Assembly (NCBI RefSeq): GCF_900114785.1
Contig: NZ_FOUG01000018.1
Span: 1 to 64,000 of the forward strand
Direction: 5' to 3'
Length of the DNA: 64,000 bases
Source of the DNA: Variovorax sp. OV329
GTDB lineage: Bacteria; Pseudomonadota; Gammaproteobacteria; Burkholderiales; Burkholderiaceae_C
A model generated the notes under the pieces. The model did not search any database. It worked only from the letters and a program-made list of their open reading frames with translations, and had not been told where the DNA came from. The translations under genes were made by a program, and so were the position numbers. This document shows, piece by piece, positions 50,101 to 57,422 of this stretch. How positions within the stretch are numbered: the first letter of the stretch is position 1; each line of letters begins with the position of its first letter.

Positions 50101-52134
50101 ATGACATCCGCTTTCCCATCCAGGGGGCTGCCGCAAGGGCCGGAGGCGCCGATCGATCCGGCGGCCTTGGCACGCATGGCCTCGGCGCTGTTCGCGGCGC
50201 TGCCGGGCGAGGCCTCGCATCCCACCGGCCTCGCGACGGCGGCCGGCGTGCCCGGCACACCGCCTTCGGCCTTGCCTGGCGTCGGGCAGGCGAGCCCGCT
50301 CGCCGGCGTGCAGGCGCCAGTCAACATCGCGCCGGCAGGTTCGCCGCTGGCCAGCCCGGCCGGCTTCGGGCCCTCGGTGCCCGGCACGCCGATCCCGCAG
50401 GGCACCGTGCCCGGCACCAACCTGCTGCCGGCGTCGCCCACGCCGTTGGCCTCGCTGGCCCACCGCGCACCCGCGCTGCTGCCGCATGCACCGGCCGGCA
50501 ATGGCGTGCCCGACACCGTGATCGGCCCGCTGCCTGCGTACGAGCCGCGCTTCGGCGGCGCCGCGCTCGGCGTGCCCGAGCCGGGCGGCGCCTCGGCGCA
50601 GCGGGCCGCGTCGCATCCGGCCGGCGGCGCCGCGCCGTATTACTTCCTGGATGCGGCCCACGGCCATCCGTCGCCAGGCGGCGCGGACCCGGCAAAGGGC
50701 GATCCGCTGGACCTGCTGGCCAGCCAGCCCTTCAGCGCCCATGCCGAGCCGCCCCGGGCGGCCGGCGTCCCGGGCCCGGCGACCACCGCCCCCTCGGCAG
50801 AGCCGAAGTTCTACTTCGTCGATGCGGTGGTGCTGCCCAGCGGCTACGTCACGCCCGCCAAGCCTGCGCCGCACGGCACGGCGCCGCTGGCCGGTGCGGG
50901 GCGGCATCCGCCCTTCGACGTGCATGCGGTGCGGCGCGATTTCCCCATCCTGTCCGAGCGCGTGAACGGCCAGCCGCTGGTGTGGTTCGACAACGCGGCG
51001 ACCACCCACAAGCCGCGCCAGGTGATCGAGCGCATCTCGCATTTCTACGAGCACGAGAACTCCAATATCCACCGCGCGGCGCACGAGCTGGCGGCCCGCG
51101 CGACCGATGCCTATGAAGGCGCACGCCAGCGCGTGAAGGACTTCATCAACGCGCCCGAGGTGAACGAGGTGATCTTCGTGCGCGGCACCACCGAGGCCAT
51201 CAACCTGGTGGCCAAGAGCTGGGGCGCGCAGCACGTGGGGGAGGGCGACGAGATCATCGTCTCCCACCTGGAGCACCACGCCAACATCGTGCCCTGGCAG
51301 CAGCTGGCCGCGGCCAAGGGCGCGAAGCTGCGCGTGATCCCGGTCGACGACTCCGGCCAGGTGCTGCTGGACGAATACCGCAAGCTGCTCAACGACCGCA
51401 CCAAGCTGGTGGCGGTGACGCAGGTCTCCAACGCGCTTGGCACGGTGGTGCCGGTCAAGGAGATCGTCGAGCTGGCGCACCGCGCAGGCGCGCTGGCCCT
51501 GGTCGACGGGGCGCAGTCGGTCTCGCACATGCGGGTGGACGTGCAGGCCCTCGGCGCGGACTTCTTCGTCTTCTCCGGCCACAAGGTCTTCGGGCCCACC
51601 GGCATCGGCGTGCTGTGGGGCCGGCGCGAGGTGCTGGAGGACATGCCGCCCTGGCAGGGCGGCGGCAACATGATTGCCGACGTGAGCTTCGAGAAGACCG
51701 TGTTCCAGCCCATCCCGAACAAGTTCGAGGCCGGCACCGGCAACATCGCCGACGCGGTGGGCCTGGGTGCAGCCATCGACTACGTCAGGCGCATCGGCAT
51801 CGAGAACATCGCCCGCTACGAGCACGAGCTGCTGGAATACGGCATGGCCTGCCTGCGCGGGATCCAGGGCGTGCGGCTCATCGGCACGGCGCGGGACAAG
51901 GCCAGCGTGATGTCCTTCGTACTGAAGGGCTACAGCACCGAGGAGGTGGGGCAGGCGTTGAACGAGGAAGGCATCGCGGTGCGCACCGGCCACCACTGCG
52001 CCCAGCCCATCCTGCGGCGCTTCGGCGTGGAGACCACGGTGCGGCCTTCGCTGGCCTTCTACAACACCTTCGAGGAGATCGATCGGCTGGGGACGGTGGT
52101 GCGCAGGCTGGCATCGCAGCGCCGGGCGGGCTGA
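50101..52134 (+). CDS. Cysteine desulfurase, encapsulin cargo with disordered N-terminal loading domain
   Basis: The 677-residue protein has two parts. Residues 1 to about 270 are a low-complexity Pro/Ala/Gly segment with VPGT repeats (near 50, 93 and 103), a predicted helix at about 17-36, and two similar motifs YYFLDA (180-185) and FYFVDA (237-242). This matches the disordered cargo-loading domain known for desulfurases packed in Family 2A encapsulins. From about 272 it is a SufS-type enzyme: DNAATTHKP, HRAAHELA, PLP lysine Lys495 in SGHKVFGPTG, and catalytic Cys633 in TGHHCAQP. It removes sulfur from cysteine as an enzyme persulfide. Being second to the shell gene fixes its role as cargo. 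Confidence 0.95.
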   Translation: MTSAFPSRGLPQGPEAPIDPAALARMASALFAALPGEASHPTGLATAAGVPGTPPSALPGVGQASPLAGVQAPVNIAPAGSPLASPAGFGPSVPGTPIPQGTVPGTNLLPASPTPLASLAHRAPALLPHAPAGNGVPDTVIGPLPAYEPRFGGAALGVPEPGGASAQRAASHPAGGAAPYYFLDAAHGHPSPGGADPAKGDPLDLLASQPFSAHAEPPRAAGVPGPATTAPSAEPKFYFVDAVVLPSGYVTPAKPAPHGTAPLAGAGRHPPFDVHAVRRDFPILSERVNGQPLVWFDNAATTHKPRQVIERISHFYEHENSNIHRAAHELAARATDAYEGARQRVKDFINAPEVNEVIFVRGTTEAINLVAKSWGAQHVGEGDEIIVSHLEHHANIVPWQQLAAAKGAKLRVIPVDDSGQVLLDEYRKLLNDRTKLVAVTQVSNALGTVVPVKEIVELAHRAGALALVDGAQSVSHMRVDVQALGADFFVFSGHKVFGPTGIGVLWGRREVLEDMPPWQGGGNMIADVSFEKTVFQPIPNKFEAGTGNIADAVGLGAAIDYVRRIGIENIARYEHELLEYGMACLRGIQGVRLIGTARDKASVMSFVLKGYSTEEVGQALNEEGIAVRTGHHCAQPILRRFGVETTVRPSLAFYNTFEEIDRLGTVVRRLASQRRAG

Positions 52135-52176
52135 GCCTTTAGATGTTCAGGTAGTTTGCAAGCAACGAATTCGTCG

Positions 52177-52205
52177 TTCCTTATCTGAAGGCCTTTGCCT
52201 AGAGT
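52177..52205 (+). promoter_or_regulatory. Predicted promoter of transporter operon 4 (site E)
   Basis: -35 TTCCTT (52177-52182, preceded by GTCG), 17-base spacer, -10 TAGAGT (52200-52205), 43 bases before the TauD start. The perfect palindrome ACGAATTCGT lies at 52165-52174 just upstream. The layout matches site D of the adjacent encapsulin operon. Confidence 0.6.
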
Positions 52206-52248
52206 GCAGTCTTCCGCCACGCAACCGTGGCCCAGAAGATTCGCACCC

Positions 52249-53148
52249 ATGTCCGCAAGCCCCTCCATCGCCCCTTCCGACGCGCCGTCCGCGGCGCAGG
52301 ACTTCCAGGTCCGATCCCTCGCCGGCACCTTCGCCGCCGAGGTGGTCGGCCTGGACCTCACGAAGCCACTCTCCGACGACGACTTCAAGCGCGTCCACCG
52401 CGCGCACCTGGACCACCACGTGCTGGTGTTCCGCGACCAGCAGATCACGCCCGCACAGCAGGTGGCCTTCAGCCGGCGCTTCGGGCCGCTGCAGATCCAC
52501 GTGCAGCGCAAGTTCCAGTTGGCCGGCCAGCCCGAGGTGCTGATCGTCTCCAACATCAAGGAGAAGGGCGAGCCCATCGGCCTGGGCGATGCCGGCGCCT
52601 TCTGGCATTCGGACCTGTCCTACAAGGAGCGGCCCAGCCTGGGCTCGCTGCTGCACGCGCAGATCCTGCCCGCCGAAGGCGGCGACACGCTCTTCGCCGA
52701 CCAGCATGCCGCGTACGAGGCGCTGCCCGAAACGCTGAAGGCCACCGTCTCCTCATTGAGTGCCGAGCACAGCTACCTGGCGAAGTACGAGGAGCTGCGC
52801 GCCCGCAGCCCCTGGCGTCCGGCGCTCACGCAGGCGCAGCTGGACGAGGTGCGCCCCGTCGTGCACCCCGTGGTGCGCACCCACCCCGAGACGGGACGCA
52901 AGGCGCTCTTCGTCAGCGAGCACTTCACCACGCGCATCGTCGGCCTGCCCGAGGACGAGGGCCAGGCCCTGCTGGCGCAACTCTTCGCGCACAGCACGCA
53001 GCCGGCCTTCACCTACCGCCACGAATGGAAGCCCGGCGACATGGTGTTCTGGGACAACCGCTCGGTGCTGCACCTGGCGGCGGGCACGCCCGACCACCTG
53101 CCGCGCAAGCTCTACCGCACCACGATCGAGGGCGACCAGCCGCTCTGA
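52249..53148 (+). CDS. TauD/TfdA-family dioxygenase (operon 4)
   Basis: The 299-residue 2-oxoglutarate/iron(II) dioxygenase has iron ligands His120 and Asp122 in FWHSDLSY, a distal His275 in VLHLAAG and Arg290 in KLYRTT for 2-oxoglutarate. It probably hydroxylates an imported sulfonate next to the C-S bond, giving sulfite. Start 52249 is downstream of the predicted promoter. It is first in a four-gene operon with binding protein, ATPase and permease, the gene content of a tauABCD locus in a different order. Confidence 0.9.
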   Translation: MSASPSIAPSDAPSAAQDFQVRSLAGTFAAEVVGLDLTKPLSDDDFKRVHRAHLDHHVLVFRDQQITPAQQVAFSRRFGPLQIHVQRKFQLAGQPEVLIVSNIKEKGEPIGLGDAGAFWHSDLSYKERPSLGSLLHAQILPAEGGDTLFADQHAAYEALPETLKATVSSLSAEHSYLAKYEELRARSPWRPALTQAQLDEVRPVVHPVVRTHPETGRKALFVSEHFTTRIVGLPEDEGQALLAQLFAHSTQPAFTYRHEWKPGDMVFWDNRSVLHLAAGTPDHLPRKLYRTTIEGDQPL

Positions 53149-53183
53149 TCCAGCCTCATCCACCTCAAGGAAACCGGACCCCC

Positions 53184-54194
53184 ATGAAAGCCATCACCCG
53201 CCGCGCCGCGGCCATCGCCACCGCGCTCGGCCTCGCCACCGCCTCCCTGGCCGCCCACGCGGAAGGCCAGATCCGCATCGCCCAGCAGTTCGGCATCGTC
53301 TATCTGCTGCTCAACGTCGCGCAGGAGCAGAAGCTGATCGAGAAGCACGCCAAGGCCGCCGGCATCGACGCGAAGGTGGAGTTCCTGCAGCTCTCGGGCG
53401 GCTCGGCCGTGAATGACGCGCTGCTGTCGGGGAGCATCGACATCGGCGGCGCCGGCGTGGGTCCGCTGTTCACGCTGTGGGACCGCACCAAGGGCCGCCA
53501 GAACGTCAAGGGCGTGGCCTCGCTAGGCAACTTCCCCTACTACCTGGTCACCAACAACCCCAACGTGAAGAGCATTGCCGACTTCAGCGAGAAGGACCGC
53601 ATCGCGCTGCCGGCCGTGGGCGTGTCGGTGCAGTCGCGCGTGCTGCAGATGGCCTCGGCCAAGCTGTGGGGCGACAAGGAGTTCGCGAAGCTGGACAAGA
53701 TCAGCGTGGCCCTGCCGCACCCGGATGCGGCCGCGGCCATCATCAAGGGCGGCACCGAGATCAGCGGCCATTTCGGCAACCCGCCCTTCCAGGAACAGGA
53801 GCTGGCCGGCAACCCCAACGCGCGCATCGTGCTCAATTCCTACGACGTGCTGGGCGGCCCGGCCTCTGCGACGGTGCTCTATGCCACCGAGAAATTCCGC
53901 GCCGAGAACCCCAAGACCTACAAGGCCTTCGTTGCCGCGCTCGACGAGGCGGCGGAGTTCGTGCGCGCGAAGCCGGAACAGGCGGCCGACATCTACCTGA
54001 AGGTGAGCGGCGCCAAGACCGATCGCGCACTGCTGCTGAAGATCATCCGCAACCCCGAGGTGCAGTTCAAGACCGAGCCGCAGAACACGCTGGTGTTGGG
54101 CCAGTTCATGCACCGCGTGGGCGCCATCAAGAACCAGCCGCAGTCGGTGAAGGACTACTTCTTCGACGACGCGGTGGGTGCGCAGGCCAACTGA
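53184..54194 (+). CDS. ABC importer substrate-binding protein, taurine/sulfonate type (operon 4)
   Basis: The 336-residue periplasmic protein has a Sec signal ending at SLAAHAE. The body shows IRIAQQFGIVYLLLNVAQEQKLI, FLQLSGGSAVNDALLSGSIDIGGAG and KDRIALPAVGVSVQSRVLQM, the SsuA/NrtA-like fold. SGGSAVNDALLSG places it in a subgroup different from the other four binding proteins of this type. It sits 35 bases after the TauD gene. Confidence 0.9.
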   Translation: MKAITRRAAAIATALGLATASLAAHAEGQIRIAQQFGIVYLLLNVAQEQKLIEKHAKAAGIDAKVEFLQLSGGSAVNDALLSGSIDIGGAGVGPLFTLWDRTKGRQNVKGVASLGNFPYYLVTNNPNVKSIADFSEKDRIALPAVGVSVQSRVLQMASAKLWGDKEFAKLDKISVALPHPDAAAAIIKGGTEISGHFGNPPFQEQELAGNPNARIVLNSYDVLGGPASATVLYATEKFRAENPKTYKAFVAALDEAAEFVRAKPEQAADIYLKVSGAKTDRALLLKIIRNPEVQFKTEPQNTLVLGQFMHRVGAIKNQPQSVKDYFFDDAVGAQAN

Positions 54195-54207
54195 CCCGGC
54201 CGCACCG

Positions 54208-55086
54208 ATGAACACGGCCACGCTGCGCGCGACGCAGAGCTACCAGCCACCGCCCCACGCCGCCCGCTCGACTCCCACCACGCCCGCGGGGGCCCTGGCC
54301 ACGGACTTCGCGCCCCTGCTGCAGGTACAGGACCTGAGCCTGGAATACCGGACCCCGCAGCGCGTGGCGCGCGCCACCCATCGCGTGAGCTTCGACGTGC
54401 ACGAGGCCGACCGCTTCGTGCTGCTGGGCCCCTCGGGCTGCGGCAAGAGCACGCTGCTCAAGGCGGTGGCCGGCTTCATTCCGCCGGTGGAAGGCCAGGT
54501 CCGGCTCGACGGGCGCGCCGTGCAGGGCCCCGGTCCCGACCGCATCGTCGTGTTCCAGGAGTTCGACCAGCTGCCGCCGTGGAAGACGGTCAAGGAGAAC
54601 GTCATGTTCCCGCTGCTGGCCTCGCGCACGCTGGGCCGCAGGCAGGCGCAGGAACGCGCGCTGCACTGGCTGGACCGCGTCGGCCTGGCGCGCGTCGCCG
54701 ACGTGCATCCGCACCAGCTATCGGGCGGGATGAAGCAGCGCGTGGCCATCGCGCGCGCACTGGCCATGCAGCCGCGCGTGCTGCTGATGGACGAGCCCTT
54801 CGCCGCGTTGGATGCGCTCACGCGCCGAAAGATGCAGGAGGAGCTGCTTGGCCTGTGGGAAGAGGCGCGCTTCACGCTGCTCTTCGTCACCCACTCGATC
54901 GAGGAGGCGCTGGTGGTGGGAAGCCGCATCGCGCTGCTCTCGCCGCACCCGGGGCGCATGCGCGCCGAGATCAACAGCCACGCCTTCGGGCTGGCCGACC
55001 AGGGCAGCGCCGAGTTCCAGGCGGCGGCGCAGCGCATCCACCACCTGCTCTTCGAGCATGAAGCTTCGCAGGAGGTACTCCAATGA
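54208..55086 (+). CDS. ABC importer ATP-binding protein, taurine/sulfonate type (operon 4)
   Basis: The 292-residue ATPase has an unusual disordered N-terminal extension of about 40 residues rich in Pro, Thr and Ala before the nucleotide-binding domain. It carries Walker A GPSGCGKST, Q-loop IVVFQEFDQLPPW, signature LSGGMKQRVAIARAL, Walker B VLLMDEPFAALD and VTHSIEEA. It overlaps the permease gene by four bases. Confidence 0.92.
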   Translation: MNTATLRATQSYQPPPHAARSTPTTPAGALATDFAPLLQVQDLSLEYRTPQRVARATHRVSFDVHEADRFVLLGPSGCGKSTLLKAVAGFIPPVEGQVRLDGRAVQGPGPDRIVVFQEFDQLPPWKTVKENVMFPLLASRTLGRRQAQERALHWLDRVGLARVADVHPHQLSGGMKQRVAIARALAMQPRVLLMDEPFAALDALTRRKMQEELLGLWEEARFTLLFVTHSIEEALVVGSRIALLSPHPGRMRAEINSHAFGLADQGSAEFQAAAQRIHHLLFEHEASQEVLQ

Positions 55087-55952
55087 GCGCGCTCGTTCCG
55101 CCGGTGCGCGCCGAATACGAGCGCGCACTGGAGCCCTTCACCGCAGTGGCGCTGGAGCGCCCGCTGTCGCCATGGAACCGCCTGCTGAGCCACGGCTGGC
55201 TGCGCAAGGGGCTGATCCTGGCCGTGCTGGCGCTGCTCTGGGAGCTGGTCGCGCGCTGGCAGGCCAACGACCTGCTGCTGCCCACCTTCACCGCCACGGC
55301 GAAGGCGCTGGCCGATGGCCTCGCCAGCGGCGACCTCGTCGCCAAGACAGCGATCTCGCTGGGCGTTCTGCTCAAGGGCTACGTGCTGGGCGTGGCGCTC
55401 GCCTTCCTGCTCACTTCGCTGGCCGTGTCCACGCAACTGGGGCGCGACCTGCTGAGCACGCTCACGTCGATGCTCAATCCGCTGCCGGCCATCGCGCTGC
55501 TGCCGCTGGCGCTGCTGTGGTTCGGCCTGGGGCAGGGCAGCCTGGTCTTCGTGCTGGTGCACTCGGTGCTGTGGCCGCTGGCGCTCAATACCTACGCCGG
55601 CTTCCAGTCGGTGCCCGAGACCTTGCGCATGGCGGGGCGCAACTACGGCCTCACCGGACTGCGCTACGTGCTGCAGATCCTGGTGCCTGCGGCGCTGCCC
55701 GCCATCCTGTCCGGGCTGAAGATCGGCTGGGCCTTCGCATGGCGAACGCTGATCGCCGCGGAGCTGGTGTTCGGTGCCAGCTCAGGCAAGGGCGGCCTGG
55801 GCTGGTACATCTTCCAGAACCGCAACGAGCTCTACACCGACCGGGTGTTCGCCGGCCTGGCGCTGGTGGTCATCATCGGGCTGCTGGTCGAGGGCCTGGG
55901 CTTTGCGACCCTCGAGAGGCTCACGGTGCGCCGCTGGGGACAGCAGCGCTGA
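55083..55952 (+). CDS. ABC importer permease, taurine/sulfonate type (operon 4)
   Basis: The 289-residue SsuC/TauC-family permease has a cytoplasmic N-terminal extension of about 40 residues and six membrane helices; the EAA loop is around MAGRNYGLTGLRYVLQILVPAA. It is the single permease of operon 4 and ends nine bases from the convergent CHRD gene, marking the right edge of the sulfur region. Confidence 0.9.
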   Translation: MSALVPPVRAEYERALEPFTAVALERPLSPWNRLLSHGWLRKGLILAVLALLWELVARWQANDLLLPTFTATAKALADGLASGDLVAKTAISLGVLLKGYVLGVALAFLLTSLAVSTQLGRDLLSTLTSMLNPLPAIALLPLALLWFGLGQGSLVFVLVHSVLWPLALNTYAGFQSVPETLRMAGRNYGLTGLRYVLQILVPAALPAILSGLKIGWAFAWRTLIAAELVFGASSGKGGLGWYIFQNRNELYTDRVFAGLALVVIIGLLVEGLGFATLERLTVRRWGQQR

Positions 55953-55960
55953 GGGCGAGA

Positions 55961-56407
55961 CTACCTCGGCAGCATCTGCCCGCGGATCTCGCCCGCGGCA
56001 TTCGCGGCCGTGTGGACATTGGCGTACCACTTGCCGGCCAGCAGGTCGGAGGCCTGCGCCGGCGTGATCGTGGTCTGTCCTTCGATCGGGCTGGCGGCGT
56101 TCGCAAAGGGGACCACCACGCCGGCGTTCGCGCCTGCCGTGGCAGGCCCGTGGAAGTGCGCCGCCGTGGCCGGGCCGGTCAGGCCGCTGTAGGTGATCTT
56201 GTACTTCAGCAGGTTGGTGTTCTTGTCGAGCGTGGCCTGGGCCGTGCCGCTGCCGGCCGTCATGTTGGGCGGCACTTCGCTGGCGCCGTTCAGGGTGCCG
56301 CTGAAGGTCGCCGTGTTGGAAGAACCCATCATCCCGCAGCCCGTCAATGCGGCAGCAGCAACGCCGGCTGCCAGTGAGAAACGAACAAGGGTGCTGTAAC
56401 GGTTCAT
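55961..56407 (-). CDS. CHRD-domain lipoprotein
   Basis: The 148-residue protein has a lipoprotein signal (lipobox LTGC) and a single CHRD domain: FSGTLNGASEVPP at the start, AAHFHGPATAGANAGVVVPF in the middle, and WYANVHTAANAAGEIRGQ at the end. CHRD domains occur in chordin and many bacterial surface proteins; the function is unclear. GAAGGAG precedes the start by a suitable distance. An inverted repeat CTTCGT/ACGAAG at 56418-56439 lies just upstream. Confidence 0.88.
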   Translation of the reverse strand: MNRYSTLVRFSLAAGVAAAALTGCGMMGSSNTATFSGTLNGASEVPPNMTAGSGTAQATLDKNTNLLKYKITYSGLTGPATAAHFHGPATAGANAGVVVPFANAASPIEGQTTITPAQASDLLAGKWYANVHTAANAAGEIRGQMLPR

Positions 56408-56530
56408 GATTCGACTCCTTCGTCTAGGTAACAACGAAGAATAGGCGGCATGGGTGACCCAAGCGTGTCGGCCATCGCCTCGAATTGGCGTTCCGGTGTT
56501 GTGTCGGCATGTTGCAGATGCTGCAGGACA

Positions 56531-57376
56531 TCAACGCCGATCGGCCGCCCGCGCAGCCCTTCCGGCGCGCACGCGGCCGTGGTGGCGTGCCGCCGTTACC
56601 GCCAGGATGCACACGATGAGCCACGCCGAGCCCGACAGCATGCCGGCCAGCACGTCGCTCGGAAAATGCACGAGCACGAAGACCCGGCTGCAGGCGGCCG
56701 TGACGCTCAGCAATGCGGCGGCCACGACGGCCGGGATGTGCCATGCCGGCGGCAGCAGCCGGCAGGCGAGGAAGGCCAGCATGCCGTAGGCCACCACCGC
56801 GCCCGAGCTGTGCCCGCTCGGAAAGCTGTAGCCCGTGGCGGCGACGATGCCGCTTTCATGCACCGGCCGGGCGCGCTCGAAGATCAGCTTGAGCGAGTGG
56901 TTGAGCAGCGCGTTGCCGCCGAGCGCCATGACCCAGCCCGCGGCGTAGACGCGATGCCTCTTTCGCCACAGCAGCACCGCCACGACAAAGCCCAGAATCA
57001 CCATGGGCAGTGGATCTGCAAAGCGCGTCAGCACCGCGAAGGTCTTGTGCACGGCCGGTGGCGTCTGCGTGGCGACCGCGGCGCTGAAGCTGTCGTCCCA
57101 GTGGCCCAGGACATGGCCGTCGCCCAGCGCATCGGCGATCTCGGCAAAGGCGGCGCCCGCGGCCACCACCACGCCGAAGCCGAGCAGCAATGCGGCAATC
57201 AGCCAGCGCAGGTCGGGCTCCTCGGCCTCGCGGATCGGGCGGCTCGCATGCCGCCATGCCACGGCCAGCGCGCCCACCACGAGGGCCAGCAAGGGCAGGG
57301 CGGCGAGGAAGATCTGCCACGCGTGGGTGCCCAGCCACAGCGCCAGCGGGTCGGGCATCGACAAGGATGAATCCAT
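56531..57376 (-). CDS. PAP2-family membrane phosphatase
   Basis: The 281-residue protein has about six membrane helices and the three PAP2 signature motifs: KLIFERARP (KxxxxxxRP), YSFPSGHSSGA (PSGH) and SRVFVLVHFPSDV (SRxxxxxHxxxD). It should dephosphorylate a lipid phosphate such as phosphatidic acid or undecaprenyl diphosphate at the outer face of the inner membrane. Start 57376 (MDSSLSMPD) is chosen before the first helix. It lies 46 bases downstream of the sensor kinase on the same strand and may be co-transcribed. Confidence 0.88.
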   Translation of the reverse strand: MDSSLSMPDPLALWLGTHAWQIFLAALPLLALVVGALAVAWRHASRPIREAEEPDLRWLIAALLLGFGVVVAAGAAFAEIADALGDGHVLGHWDDSFSAAVATQTPPAVHKTFAVLTRFADPLPMVILGFVVAVLLWRKRHRVYAAGWVMALGGNALLNHSLKLIFERARPVHESGIVAATGYSFPSGHSSGAVVAYGMLAFLACRLLPPAWHIPAVVAAALLSVTAACSRVFVLVHFPSDVLAGMLSGSAWLIVCILAVTAARHHGRVRAGRAARAADRR

Positions 57377-57422
57377 GGTGCGGAGCATCGCACGTCGGCG
57401 ACGGGTGCCGCGCACGGCTCAC

